A DNA stretch of 64,000 bases from Nothopassalora personata (lineage: Eukaryota > Ascomycota > Dothideomycetes > Mycosphaerellales > Mycosphaerellaceae), in assembly GCA_033816765.1 (NCBI GenBank), contig CM066288.1, forward strand, positions 3,224,001 through 3,288,000, in the 5' to 3' direction. The notes beneath the pieces were generated by a model. It saw only the letters and a program-made list of their open reading frames with translations, had not been told where the DNA came from and did no database searches. The translations under genes and the position numbers were made by a program. This document shows positions 1-9,519 of the stretch, piece after piece (positions within the stretch are counted from its first letter, which is position 1; each line of letters opens with the position of its first letter).

Positions 1-3000
1 ATACTCAACTACCTGGTTTGGGTCAATTTGGTGTTGACCATCACCAGCAACTTGGGGGATTGAATGGGCTTGGCGCTTTGCCCAACCTGGGACGTGCACT
101 AGGCGCGCAAGGTCCAGCTAGTGATAGGAGCCAGACGTCCAGCGTAGGCCCAAACCGAGGATTCCCTGGTCTTGGTGGACTTGGTCAATTGGGCAACTTA
201 TCTGGAGCTGCGGCATGGCCAGTGACCCAGGGAGGGCTAGGCACTCCGAACAGACAGACTGCTGGGCTTCCCAGTGCATTTGGGGGTTCTGTCTTCTCAA
301 ACCCGATGTCTGATCTGCACTCACCAAGTCTATCTGGATTGGGTGGCCCGTATGGCGGAAGCCGAATGGCCAGCATGTTTCCACAGGCGATGCACGACCA
401 GATGCGACATGGAGACAACGACGGCAACAGCGAGCGTGGAGGCCAGCCGTTTGGTGCATTTGGTGATTTGGGGCGAGCTGTCGAAAGCCCATTTGCGAAC
501 CAAGGCTTTAATCATGGTCAAGACGGCGGAGAAGGCCAATTAGGAGCACCCGGGCAACATTCGCAGCAATCACTTGGACAGCAACAAGATCATTCACAAG
601 CGCAGTCACAGGCGCAGAACCAGCTCCCGGGCAGCTCTGCCTCGAACCAGCCGCCGGCACCACAGCAACGCACTATGGTGATGCCAGACAGAATGCGTTG
701 GATCTACCGCGACCCTCAGGGACAGACGCAGGGCCCATGGACTGGTCTGGAGATGCATGACTGGTACAAAGCTGGGTTCTTCTCACCTGAACTTCTGGTC
801 AAGAAGTACGAAGATCCCGACTACGAGCCATTGGCCCAGCTGATCCGCCGAATTGGCAACTCTCGCGAACCCTTCTTGGTCCCTCAGATAGGCATTCCAC
901 ATGGCCCTGCGTCAAACGCGCCTACCGCTTGGGCTGGCGCAGGTCCTGCGCCTGCTGCTGCAGGTGCACCAGCGCCAACTCCAGCTGGAGCTCAGCCACC
1001 GTTCGCCTCTAGCTTTCCAAGCTTCGGGACAACTTTGACTGCAGAGCAACAGAATGCTCTTGAGCGTAGGAAGCAGGAAGAGCAGTATCTCATGGCGAGG
1101 CAGAAGGAGCATCTTGCACAGGCTCAGATCCAACAGCGCATGCAGATGCAAGGTGGTCATCCAGGGATGGGATCCAGTCAGCTTCACCACCATAGCAGCG
1201 CCCACAGTCTGCAATCTCAACCCAGCTTCGGTAGCATCACCAGCCCGACTGCGTACCAGCCAAGCCCTAGCCAAGGTACAATCGGAGCTGCACCATCTGG
1301 ACATGCTCAAGGATTCTTCGACAACTCTTTCCGACCGCCAGCAGCTGGTGGACTGGGCGCTGTTGGTGCCGGTGTTGAGTCGCTAGGCCGAATCCGTGAA
1401 GAGGACATCCCCGGCATCATGGATCGTCTGAACATCAACGACAACCGCGCGGCACCAAGCCAATTCGGCGCACCTGGACAACCATACACCGGACAGCAGC
1501 AGATACAGCAGACTCCACAGGAAGCTCACGAGAAGCAGGTCCAGCAGATGTTGGAAGATCGTGCTCGTATACAGGAACAACAAGCACAGCACGATCAACA
1601 GCAGGCAGATGAGCCTCCGCCAGCCGGCAGTGAACGTTTACAGCAATTTAAGCAGCTTCAGGGGGAGGCCCAGGGCACCAATGGATTTGAGCCAGCTCAG
1701 CAGACGCCTGCAACAAGGCCCGCTCAACAAGCTCAGACACAGGAGTCTTTTGCAGCCCAAAGAAGTATTGGATCTCCAATTGCGCCAGCCCAAGAGCATA
1801 ACCAGCAACCCCAAGAGCCCCAGTCCTTGACCGAGCAGGTGCAGAAGGCAGTCTCTGCGAAACAGTCGCCTGCGCCTCAGCAGCCAGGCTTGCCTCAGCC
1901 ATTTCCACCAGCACCATCGCAATCTCCGCTGCCAGCACCTGCAGCGCAACGTGCTGGGCGCCAAAGCGTCGCAGATCAGCTCCAGACTGAGTCACGGGAC
2001 CGCTCGCAGACTCCTTCAGTTGACACACCAAGCGTTGCCATCGCACCATGGGCAAAGGAGCCGACAGAGGCACAGAAGGGACCTTCCCTGAGAGAGATCC
2101 AAGAAGCCGAGGCGAAGAAGGCAGCTGAGGTCGAAGCACTTGCTGCAGCTGCAAGAAAGGCACAGTTCGAGCGTGAGATGGAAGCACAGGCACAAGCTGC
2201 CGTGGCCAGCCTGCCAGGAATTCCAACAAGCTCTACATGGGGGGCTGGTTCTCCCGCCACGCCGACTGGCAGTGCACCAGCAGCTTGGGCTAAGACCGCC
2301 CAGAAGCCATCTGGATCTGCGGCATCAAAGACTCTCGCCCAGATCCAGAAGGAAGAGGAATCGCGCAAGCGTAGACTGGCCGCAGCTGCCGCCGCCGCTC
2401 AATCACAAGCCGCCGCTATCAGCGGTGTGTCTGCGCCGCCAGCTGGGAAGAGCTACGCCGGTCTAGCTGGTAAGGTACCGGCTCCAGCTCCGATCAACAC
2501 GAACACTGGCGCATGGACTACTGTAGGCGCCAGCGGCAAGACCAAGACACCTGCACCTGTTTCTGCATCAACTCCCGTGCGCACTGCAAATGCCGCACTT
2601 GCCCCGCCTACACAAAACCCAGCAATTTCAAGAAAGACCTCGGCCAGAGGCTCGTCGATCGCGACTCCAGGTGCTGTCAACGCCCAGGAGGAGTTCCGCA
2701 AGTGGGCGATCACCCGCCTGCGCGGCGACCTGAAGGGCGTAAGCCCTGAGGACTTTGTCGCTCAGATGCTGATGTTGCCTCTGGAGACTGATCTCATCAC
2801 TGAGGCTGTACACCATTGCTCCAGCACCATCGACTCGCGCCACTTTGCCGAGGAGTTCATTCGCCGCAAGCGCATGGCCGACAAAGGTCTGGTGGAAGCC
2901 GTGAAGAGCGCATCGCCTGCTGGTGGTGAGAAGGCTGGTGGATGGAGTGAAGTGGCGAAGAAGGGACCTGCAAAGGAAGCTGCGAAGGAGGAAGCCAATG

Positions 3001-3047
3001 GCAACTTCCGCGTGGTGGCTGCTAAGAAGAAGGGTGGGAAGAAGTAG
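1..3047 (+). CDS. GYF-domain protein (Smy2/Syh1-like), 5' truncated by window edge
   Basis: An open frame runs from the left edge (frame of base 3) to TAG at 3045-3047, about 1014 visible residues, so the true start lies outside. A GYF domain is at about residues 233-290: it opens WIYRDPQG, has the signature core GPW-x-GLEMHDWYKAGFF, and ends near PLAQLIRRIG. GYF domains bind proline-rich (PPG-type) peptides. Yeast Smy2/Syh1 relatives act in mRNA quality control and COPII-linked trafficking. The rest is low complexity, rich in Gln, Ala, Pro and Ser, with a Lys/Glu/Ala helical stretch (about residues 690-800) and a conserved-looking C-terminal block around EEFRKWAITRLRGDLKGVSPEDF that is often found at the end of fungal GYF proteins. 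The extreme C-terminus is Lys-rich (AAKKKGGKK). No intron is needed in the visible part. Family assignment is solid; a specific function is inferred. Confidence 0.9.
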   Translation, partial: TQLPGLGQFGVDHHQQLGGLNGLGALPNLGRALGAQGPASDRSQTSSVGPNRGFPGLGGLGQLGNLSGAAAWPVTQGGLGTPNRQTAGLPSAFGGSVFSNPMSDLHSPSLSGLGGPYGGSRMASMFPQAMHDQMRHGDNDGNSERGGQPFGAFGDLGRAVESPFANQGFNHGQDGGEGQLGAPGQHSQQSLGQQQDHSQAQSQAQNQLPGSSASNQPPAPQQRTMVMPDRMRWIYRDPQGQTQGPWTGLEMHDWYKAGFFSPELLVKKYEDPDYEPLAQLIRRIGNSREPFLVPQIGIPHGPASNAPTAWAGAGPAPAAAGAPAPTPAGAQPPFASSFPSFGTTLTAEQQNALERRKQEEQYLMARQKEHLAQAQIQQRMQMQGGHPGMGSSQLHHHSSAHSLQSQPSFGSITSPTAYQPSPSQGTIGAAPSGHAQGFFDNSFRPPAAGGLGAVGAGVESLGRIREEDIPGIMDRLNINDNRAAPSQFGAPGQPYTGQQQIQQTPQEAHEKQVQQMLEDRARIQEQQAQHDQQQADEPPPAGSERLQQFKQLQGEAQGTNGFEPAQQTPATRPAQQAQTQESFAAQRSIGSPIAPAQEHNQQPQEPQSLTEQVQKAVSAKQSPAPQQPGLPQPFPPAPSQSPLPAPAAQRAGRQSVADQLQTESRDRSQTPSVDTPSVAIAPWAKEPTEAQKGPSLREIQEAEAKKAAEVEALAAAARKAQFEREMEAQAQAAVASLPGIPTSSTWGAGSPATPTGSAPAAWAKTAQKPSGSAASKTLAQIQKEEESRKRRLAAAAAAAQSQAAAISGVSAPPAGKSYAGLAGKVPAPAPINTNTGAWTTVGASGKTKTPAPVSASTPVRTANAALAPPTQNPAISRKTSARGSSIATPGAVNAQEEFRKWAITRLRGDLKGVSPEDFVAQMLMLPLETDLITEAVHHCSSTIDSRHFAEEFIRRKRMADKGLVEAVKSASPAGGEKAGGWSEVAKKGPAKEAAKEEANGNFRVVAAKKKGGKK

Positions 3048-3182
3048 AGATGGATGTATGAGTAGCATAGCGTGTAGGAAGGATATTGAAGGCACGTCAC
3101 CTCTCTGTGAGACCGATTGCTTGAGCTATGTCGCCAAACGACTTCCGGTCTGGGGATCAAATTTGGCAGCATCGTCGATTTT

Positions 3183-3554
3183 CTACAGCTTACTGCTACT
3201 GCTGCCTGTCGCATGCCATTGATCGTTGCCAGCCATCTGCTGCCGGTCCAGCGTCCTCCATCCCTCCGGTCCCTCTTCCAGCCCATTCCTTTTACCATCG
3301 GGTACATGTCTCCACTGGAACAGTCTGGTATTAAGATCACAGGACGCGCCATCGGCTCCATTGTCTTCTGAGTAGTGATTTCTATCGAAACGTTGCTTGT
3401 CGAAAATGTGGATGTTGGTGTAGCCTTGCTTGAGGAGATGAAGGGTAGTGCTAAGGCCAAAAACACCAGCACCGATAATGGCTATCTTGGAGTCTCTCTT
3501 CACCTCCCGGGCTGCCATATCCCTGCATTCCGTGAGCTCAACAGACGACGACAT
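3183..3554 (-). pseudogene. N-terminal fragment of an FAD-dependent oxidoreductase (DAO / fructosyl-amino-acid oxidase type)
   Basis: From ATG at 3554 the frame gives 123 residues. The first about 70 look like the FAD-binding start of the DAO family: KIAIIGAGVFGLSTTLHLLK (GxGxxG dinucleotide fold), then an acidic strand end HIFDK, then YSEDNGADGASCDLN, matching the GADAASADxNK block that follows the Rossmann fold in fructosyl-amine and saccharopine oxidases. After that the translation loses all resemblance and ends in a Ser-rich tail at a stop. Only about 135 bp remain before the end of the GYF gene, so the roughly 350 missing residues of a normal enzyme (400-480 aa) cannot be there. I read it as a truncated relic; a transcribed short protein is the alternative. 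A Gcn4-type TGAGTCA lies upstream at 3782-3788. Confidence 0.65.
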
Positions 3555-4066
3555 ACTACTGTTGGCGGCATAGTCTGCACGACGATCAGCCACGTGATGT
3601 TGCGATGCAAGGCTCACTCCTGGCCAATTGATGGCGCTCGGTGTTGCTGCCGGACTAGCCAATGCTACAGCATGTGGCATCGTTGATGAGGTGAGCCAGA
3701 GGCGGCCTTGTTTGAACACCGCATCCATCGACCGCATTCGCGTATTCCACGCGCCCTGTGCGAATGGGATGACTGGTGCCTTGAGTCAACAAGAGGTGCA
3801 TGAAGGCCACACGGATTGACCGTGATGGTAGGCGTGATATAAGACAAGTAACCCCTTCCTTCCCTCAAGTTGAAGCCCTACAAACCTCAAGTCATTCCTA
3901 CAAGCCCGTCTAGCTATTACTGCAGTCTGGTCAACTCTCATCAAGACCAAGAAGAGTCAATACTCAGCAAAGAGCCTTTACCTTACCAATCACCAATCAG
4001 CTGTAGCGAACTACGGACCAGGCTCTCAAGGATTACAAACGACATCTCGTCTAGAAGGATTTCCTC
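3555..4066. other. Intergenic, upstream of relic and small ORF
   Basis: No convincing coding sequence. It contains one TGAGTCA (3782-3788), a match to the Gcn4/CpcA consensus. The last 200 bases (3868-4066) are CA/TC-rich with few G, typical of a fungal 5' leader for the ORF starting at 4067. Confidence 0.4.
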
Positions 4067-4381
4067 ATGAGTATGCTCTACGACATCCTCATTGCAGAGC
4101 AACTCCGCGAAACACCACGACCAAGACAAACAAGAGCACAGCTTCTCGAGGAATACTACAAGACCAAGATGTACTCAGACAAGACCTGCAAATCGACCAA
4201 GTCGGACTCTTCCTCGATCCTGTCCAAGAATAGCACAAGGTCAACAGCTCAACTCATCAAGAAGAAGTTCGTTCCAAGTTTGAAGTCCAGTGATGACAAG
4301 TCGCCGGGCGAGAAGCAAGCGGAGAGAAGGGCGACGCGGACGAGTACCGAGACGCTGGCGACTATGTGGGCTTTGAAGTAG
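4067..4381 (+). CDS. Small orphan protein, 104 aa
   Basis: ATG at 4067, stop TAG at 4379-4381, no introns. The protein begins MSMLYDILIAEQLRE, is hydrophilic and basic (many Lys, Ser, Thr, Arg), has one Cys, and shows no signal peptide, membrane segment or known domain. Support for it being real is codon choice resembling neighbouring genes (C/G-ending codons such as GAC, AAG, ATC, CTC) and a pyrimidine/A-rich leader just upstream. I do not recognise the family. It could be a lineage-specific nuclear or disordered protein, or chance. Confidence 0.45.
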   Translation: MSMLYDILIAEQLRETPRPRQTRAQLLEEYYKTKMYSDKTCKSTKSDSSSILSKNSTRSTAQLIKKKFVPSLKSSDDKSPGEKQAERRATRTSTETLATMWALK

Positions 4382-4882
4382 GCGAGCACGATCAGTTTCG
4401 CGGTTACGAAAACGACGGACGATGTGGCCCTGACGTCTTCGACCACGTGGTCAACGAGGAAGCGTCTGCTGGCCGAAGCAGGTAGAGGAGGATACAATGT
4501 CACGGCCTAGCATGGCGTTGGAGAGTGCAATTGACGTAGACACCTTTGAAAGATGATCCCACAGATTTGGAACCGGGCGCCCTACCAGAATCAGAATGCT
4601 AATGAAACGACACCGTCTCTGATATCCATCACATCACTCTTTTTCCACTACATTGCCCTCGAGACCCCTCACAACCCTTCCACAACATCGGCACCCATGC
4701 ACAAAGGCGTAGCATCTTCTACAATGGACTCATACTCTCTCGGTGCTTGCATCATGTTTCGAGAAAAGATGTTGCCTGTATGGCGGGTGTGCTCGGACGG
4801 ACCATGTGGCATATCCATTCCGAGTCCGCTGAGTCCGAGATCTATGCCGCACTCCTTCATCTGTACAAAATCCTGCACTTCT
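4382..4882. other. Intergenic between convergent genes
   Basis: This is the space between the 3' end of the small ORF and the 3' end of the ARH1-like gene. A plus-strand reading frame here (from about 4553) runs on antisense into the ARH1 exon and is not convincing. I see nothing else. Confidence 0.4.
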
Positions 4883-6602
4883 CTACCCATCAAGCACTTT
4901 CAGCATATCACTGACAGTCCTAAACTTCTCCCGCTCTTTGCCCTTCTCCTTGCCTCGCCTCACTTCCTCAGCATCGATTTTCTCCCAATCCTGCCAGCTG
5001 ACAGGCCGAATGCCTTGATTCTGTGCAACCTTCATGACTTCTTCCCACCCGCGCTTCTGCTCGCCAACGCCTTCGTTAAACCTGACATTCTTCTTCCAGT
5101 CGTCGACGATGATGTCTGCAGTGGTGAATGCATCATCTAACGTGCTAGCGATAACGCCCATTGGACCGCGCTTGACCCACCCTGCGCAGTACATGCCTGG
5201 GACATGACGTGCAGTCAGATCCGCACCAAGGCGGCGATCTCGGGGGCGGCGATCTCGGGGGCGGCTATCTGGCGATAAGACACGGCCATAGCCATCGTTC
5301 GGAATAATGCCTTTCTTCGTGTCAAATGGTACGCCAAGGTCATCAAGACCCGGAAGCGCTTCGGACTCGTAGCCTATTGACCGAAAGGCCAGCTGGGCGC
5401 CGACCGCGCCCTTCCTTCCCGTGCCTCTTACTCGGGCTTCACGAAGGGCATTCAGGTCGTGCTGTGGCTCGCCTGTCATCAGCTTTGTCGGGTGTTTAAC
5501 ATATTCTGTCTGCTCGAAGCCAACCGCTGCCAGATCTGACCCATTCTCGGACAGAAACTTGTCAGGCGATCGGAAGTACCCCAGCTGCCACGCATTGACA
5601 GCCTTATCGATTGTTTCCTTGGAGCCTTTCTGCAGCAGTTCCGCAATACGCCTCAGCTGACGCGGGAGCTTCTCGGTCTCCACCTGGAGCAGCGCTTCCC
5701 AACCCTCGGGAGGCGGCACAAACGCCAGTCCTGGTAGTTGTAGCAGCTCTCTAATCTCTTTGATGGTGTAAGGCGCTTGCAAGGGACCTCGTCGCCCTAC
5801 GACCTTGACGTTGCGCACTCTGCTCTTGCTCAATGCTTGTAGCGCGTGCTCCGATACGTCAGTCTTGCGCAGTTCCCCAAGCGGCAGGAACAGTATTCTC
5901 GTCACGTCCAGAGCGACATTGCCTTGCCCAATGACCACGGCCGTGTCTCCTGCTCCAAGGTCAGGATTGAGGTCTGCGTATTCTGGCAGGCCATTGTACC
6001 ACCCTACAAACGCTCGCGCAGAGTAGACGCCACGCAAGTCCTCACCGCGGACACGTAGCTTTTTATCCTTCGATGCTCCGTAGGCGAAGCAGATGGCATC
6101 GTAGTGTGGCGCAATGGAGGTCAGAGGAAGGTGCCCTTGGCCGTGACCTATAGGCACGTTGCCAATGTAGGTGAAGCCTTCGTACTTGGCGACATCAGGC
6201 AACGTCTCTGCGCATTTCTACCGTGCAATGCGAATCAGCCACCGCTTGTTCTGGTCAGCGCGCGAGAGGTCATACTTTTGCTTCGGGATGATCTGGCGCT
6301 ATACCGAACCGCACCAGCCCATAGGGCGACGGCAGACGCTCGTACATGTCCACTCTAGCATCCGGCAATGCCTTGAGCAACCGATAGGCCGTGTAGAAAC
6401 CTGCCGGACCCGATCCGATGATGGCCAGATGCAATGGCCGTCGTCGCGGGCTCACCGTGGTGGTGGTGGTGGTGGTGGTGGTGGTGCTGCTGCTGCTGCT
6501 GTAGGCCTTGATTCCGTCTTGGCAGACTCGACGCCTCTTGACGGTGCCATGGTGGCTGGAATGTCGACAGCTTCGACACCGCAATGCAGCCCTCCCAAAC
6601 AT
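4883..6602 (-). CDS. ARH1: NADPH:adrenodoxin/ferredoxin oxidoreductase, mitochondrial
   Basis: Two exons, 6602-6276 and 6217-4883, give 553 aa; the 58-bp phase-0 intron (6218-6275, GTATGA...GTAG) joins DHPEAK to [12 protein letters not shown]. The FAD site is [19 protein letters not shown], followed by [16 protein letters not shown], diagnostic of adrenodoxin reductase. The NADPH site is [17 protein letters not shown] with [13 protein letters not shown]. The C-terminal part includes [19 protein letters not shown]. The enzyme passes electrons from NADPH to mitochondrial ferredoxin for Fe-S cluster and haem A synthesis. I chose Met at 6602 because [14 protein letters not shown] reads as a mitochondrial presequence; an upstream in-frame ATG at 6722 lies within 25 bases of a TATATATATA run. 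Oddities are a Ser5-Thr10 tract after the presequence and a PRDRR duplication near residues 475-485. Confidence 0.93.
5230..5274. repeat. 15-bp in-frame tandem duplication inside ARH1
   Basis: The unit ggcggcgatctcggg occurs at 5230-5244 and 5245-5259 exactly, with a diverged third copy at 5260-5274. It encodes [10 protein letters not shown] in a loop between the VLSPDSR and [12 protein letters not shown] segments of the reductase. It keeps the frame. Confidence 0.9.
6457..6501. repeat. Trinucleotide microsatellite (GTG)n(CTG)n in ARH1 exon 1
   Basis: About ten GTG units followed by five CTG units. Read on the minus strand it encodes Ser5 then Thr10 directly before VSPRRR and the FAD-binding strand, so it lengthens the linker between mitochondrial presequence and enzyme. 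Such a tract is expected to vary in length between strains. Confidence 0.9.
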
Positions 6603-6907
6603 GTCCCCCAATCCAATGTCCAATGTTGAAGCCGTGCGATGCCACAGCGACAAGCCCCGAGCGTAATCGTCATGCTCGGTTTCGGTTGCGGCAGATTGTT
6701 TATCAGTTGTCCCTCGCGACATGCGCCCAAACTATATATATATAATCAACATCCTGGCGCCGCATCTGCCCACCACTCGTCATTCGGGCGCATCTGTAAA
6801 GACTACATGCACGCCGAGATCCTGCATTCCTCTCGTTGCTCGTAGTACCTGCTTACCACCCTCGTTCGGCATCACTCCCCACCGTCACTTACCACCACCA
6901 GAGAGCC
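6603..6907. promoter_or_regulatory. Divergent promoter region, ARH1 / membrane protein, with TATA run
   Basis: 305 bp separate the chosen ATGs of two divergent genes. It holds an alternating TA run (about 6734-6746, ctatatatatataatc), the only clear core-promoter-like element here. The last 50 bases before 6908 are rich in CCACC/CACTT, a normal fungal leader. Confidence 0.5.
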
Positions 6908-8845
6908 ATGGGCGGCTCAGACCAGCCGTTCCTCTACGACCCAGCACCAAACAGCAGACCTCTGTCATATCCCTACTCCGACTTCAACTCGCGGGCAGCG
7001 ACACAAGCCCATTATGCGGCCATGGCAGAGCGCGCTGAGCGCCAGAGGCGCCAGTCCGCCCAAGCCGGACGACGATTGATCGACTTCAATCAACACCCCG
7101 ACAGCTATATGGTTGTCAACAATCCAACCGTGGACCACAAGCCCATGTCGCCGAACACGAAGAGGAATATCATCTGGACACGATGGGCGCAGTTCGTGCT
7201 GCGGCTGCATCAGGAGCTCGGCGCACTGGGCATATTGGTGTGCGTCATCTGCTTGAAGATGAAGAACGATGGTCCAGGCTGGATCATTCGGGTGGCGCCA
7301 GCATGGGATGCAGTCATCACCATGTACGCCATCTACCACCTGTTGAGGCCCGCCAAGTACCGGACGGCAGGCAGCAGCGCCAGCTACCACTTCTTCGCTC
7401 TCTTCATGGACACCGGTCTGATCCCGTTCTATGTCTTCATCGCACTGTTCGCGAGACAGAACTGGGAGCAAGCACCGAGTGATGAGAACCGATGGACGAG
7501 CTTCTTCACTACAACCTACGCAACGACCACGGTCATCGAAGCCACGTTCATTGCTAGCATCGCTGTGGGTGCGCTACATCTGGTCAGCGTGCTCTTCGAT
7601 CTGTACCTGATCGTCAAGTTCCGGAAGATCGCAAATCTCCCGCCGGATCTCAACCCTCTCGAGGACAATCTCACCGGCAGTGGCATCCGCCGTTCGCGAT
7701 CTTCCAAGCACAAGTATAAGAACAGCGAGATGAGCACCGCGTCGACGCTCAGCGAGAAGAAGAAGGGACATGGATACCATCTTAGTGGCAGCACCTTGAG
7801 CGGCGTCGAATCGCGCAATTCGTTGTTGAAGGAGCCAGAAGCAAGATTCGTGCCATGGGACCAGAGCAGGACCAACTTCGACAATACATACTCTGGCCAC
7901 AACCCTGAATCTGCTCGTCTCGCGCGTCAACAGTACGACGAAGTCAACTTGTATCAAGGCCCACGCTCTGGTCGCAGCTCCCGGCAAGACGTAGGAGAAG
8001 GTCATCGCTCTCGCGCCGGAACTGTCGTCACTCCCGACGAGAACACAGACGTCTTCGACTTCGGCGACATCCCTCCAGTCCCCACTCTCACCGACCGTCC
8101 CAACTCTTTCCACTCCACACGAAGCAACAACGCCGACCAAATGCCCACGGCATCTCCCAACACATCCAACAAGAATCACGAGAGAGAGGGTCTCCTCAAC
8201 GACAACTGGTACACTCTCGGCGAGCAAGAAGCCTCAGACTTGGCTTCTCCTCGTCGTCCAGGCAAACCAACACCACCCTCCTCCGCCGACCCCACCCTTC
8301 CCAACGTCCAGCTCGCGCGAACCGACTCCTTCGACCCGCAGCCTCTCAAGATGAACCCACCCACACCACCAATGTCTCACGACGAATTCCCCAATCCAGG
8401 CGACACGGACAACCACGACCCACACTACAACCGCTACGACCCCATCGAGACCGGCGTCGCCCGAACCCTCACAGTCCAATCCCACACCACAAACACCTCA
8501 TCTGTCTACTCCGAATCAGCACCACCACTTCGCTCCGACGGCAGACCCAACAACGGCACCCCCAAGGGCAAGTTCTACGGCGACCTCTCCTCCGCTACGC
8601 GTGGTGTCCGTGGCGCAGTCTCGATCGGACAGACGCAGTTCCCAGCGCTTGAGAACATGGGGAGGTACGGCGTGCCGACACCGCAGCAGAGCCGGGATCC
8701 CAGTCCGCAAAAGCAGGGCGGACGAGTTGTGAGCAGGACTGGCACGGACATTGCCGATGCGCAGATGTATGGTCAGCAGAATCTGAGAAGCAGGAACGTC
8801 AGTGGTAAAGTCGCGGAGGAGGGTAGAGGAGGTACTTGGTGGTAG
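6908..8845 (+). CDS. Four-transmembrane fungal membrane protein with long disordered cytoplasmic tail
   Basis: ATG at 6908 is the first ATG in frame; 645 aa, no intron. After a hydrophilic head of about 70 residues come four hydrophobic segments: LGALGILVCVICL (about residues 76-90), WDAVITMYAIYHLL (about 105-120), YHFFALFMDTGLIPFYVFIALFA (about 133-156) and VIEATFIASIAVGALHLVSVLFDLYLIV (about 180-208). A conserved-looking juxtamembrane block, KFRKIANLPPDLNPLEDNLT, follows. Residues about 230-645 are Ser/Pro/Asp-rich and disordered, with many phosphorylatable sites. I recognise this arrangement from conserved but uncharacterised proteins of filamentous ascomycetes; no function is assigned. 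Plasma or vacuolar membrane location is a guess. Confidence 0.85.
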   Translation: MGGSDQPFLYDPAPNSRPLSYPYSDFNSRAATQAHYAAMAERAERQRRQSAQAGRRLIDFNQHPDSYMVVNNPTVDHKPMSPNTKRNIIWTRWAQFVLRLHQELGALGILVCVICLKMKNDGPGWIIRVAPAWDAVITMYAIYHLLRPAKYRTAGSSASYHFFALFMDTGLIPFYVFIALFARQNWEQAPSDENRWTSFFTTTYATTTVIEATFIASIAVGALHLVSVLFDLYLIVKFRKIANLPPDLNPLEDNLTGSGIRRSRSSKHKYKNSEMSTASTLSEKKKGHGYHLSGSTLSGVESRNSLLKEPEARFVPWDQSRTNFDNTYSGHNPESARLARQQYDEVNLYQGPRSGRSSRQDVGEGHRSRAGTVVTPDENTDVFDFGDIPPVPTLTDRPNSFHSTRSNNADQMPTASPNTSNKNHEREGLLNDNWYTLGEQEASDLASPRRPGKPTPPSSADPTLPNVQLARTDSFDPQPLKMNPPTPPMSHDEFPNPGDTDNHDPHYNRYDPIETGVARTLTVQSHTTNTSSVYSESAPPLRSDGRPNNGTPKGKFYGDLSSATRGVRGAVSIGQTQFPALENMGRYGVPTPQQSRDPSPQKQGGRVVSRTGTDIADAQMYGQQNLRSRNVSGKVAEEGRGGTWW

Positions 8846-9161
8846 CGTGGCGGGAGAACAGTACAGATCGTGAGGGATGGATGCCGTATACGATGTGGGA
8901 ATTTGGACGAAAACAGTACAGTTGTATAAAGAGAGTTCCAGTACGGGCGGGGATATGGCGTTGGCGTTCATGGCGGGAAAAGTCCAGCCAGCAGTCTGGG
9001 TCGTTTGGGGAAGTGGTTGTTTGGCATTCCAGAATTGCGCCCCATAGCTTGTTGATAGTATTGTAGTCGTAACAGTATTGTGTAGGTTCAGTCTGACGTG
9101 CACTCTTCGACTTCGGAATTCTCCTAGCGGGCTACAACGTCGCAACGTATTCCCTTCAACA
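8846..9161. other. 3' region between convergent genes
   Basis: Downstream sequence shared by two convergent genes. I see no coding sequence or structured RNA. Confidence 0.4.
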
Positions 9162-9437
9162 TCACCAATATCCCCTCCTCAACCTCGCCCTCAGCTCTCG
9201 GAAGCGTGCCTTGGCTTCCTCATATCGTTGTTGCGAAGTGATGTATCTGTCATTGAGTCTGGCATAGGCCACCTTGTACTCCTTCAGCTGCCTGTCACGT
9301 CGGTCAAGTTCTCTGTCGCGGTGGTGCAAAGATGTCCTGAGGCGTTCATTCTCCTTGAGAAGAGTGGGAACATCGATGCCATAGCGGTCTCGTGTCATCT
9401 CGTCAACAGTGTACTGCGAGTAGCGTCCGTATGCCAT
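9162..9437 (-). CDS. Small coiled-coil protein, 91 aa, with a 5'-UTR intron
   Basis: ATG at 9437 (MAYGRYSQYTVDEM) to stop at 9162. The middle is highly charged and helical: LLKENERLRTSLHHRDREL, then repeated Arg/Asp/Glu/Lys heptads and RYEEAKARFRELRARLRRG. This suggests a coiled coil; there is no known domain. A good intron lies just upstream on the same strand, 9470-9519 (GTAAGC...CTAACACTCGCATAG), which supports transcription. The upstream exon frame (…EVKQTG) is open across the junction but finds no ATG before a stop, so I place it in the 5' UTR. A missed coding first exon is possible. Confidence 0.5.
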   Translation of the reverse strand: MAYGRYSQYTVDEMTRDRYGIDVPTLLKENERLRTSLHHRDRELDRRDRQLKEYKVAYARLNDRYITSQQRYEEAKARFRELRARLRRGYW

Positions 9438-9519
9438 TCGTTGTGGTTGGTTATTGTTGCAGGTAGCGACTATGCGAGTGTTAGCCACTGAGAGTCGTTC
9501 TTGGTGGGGAAAGGCTTAC

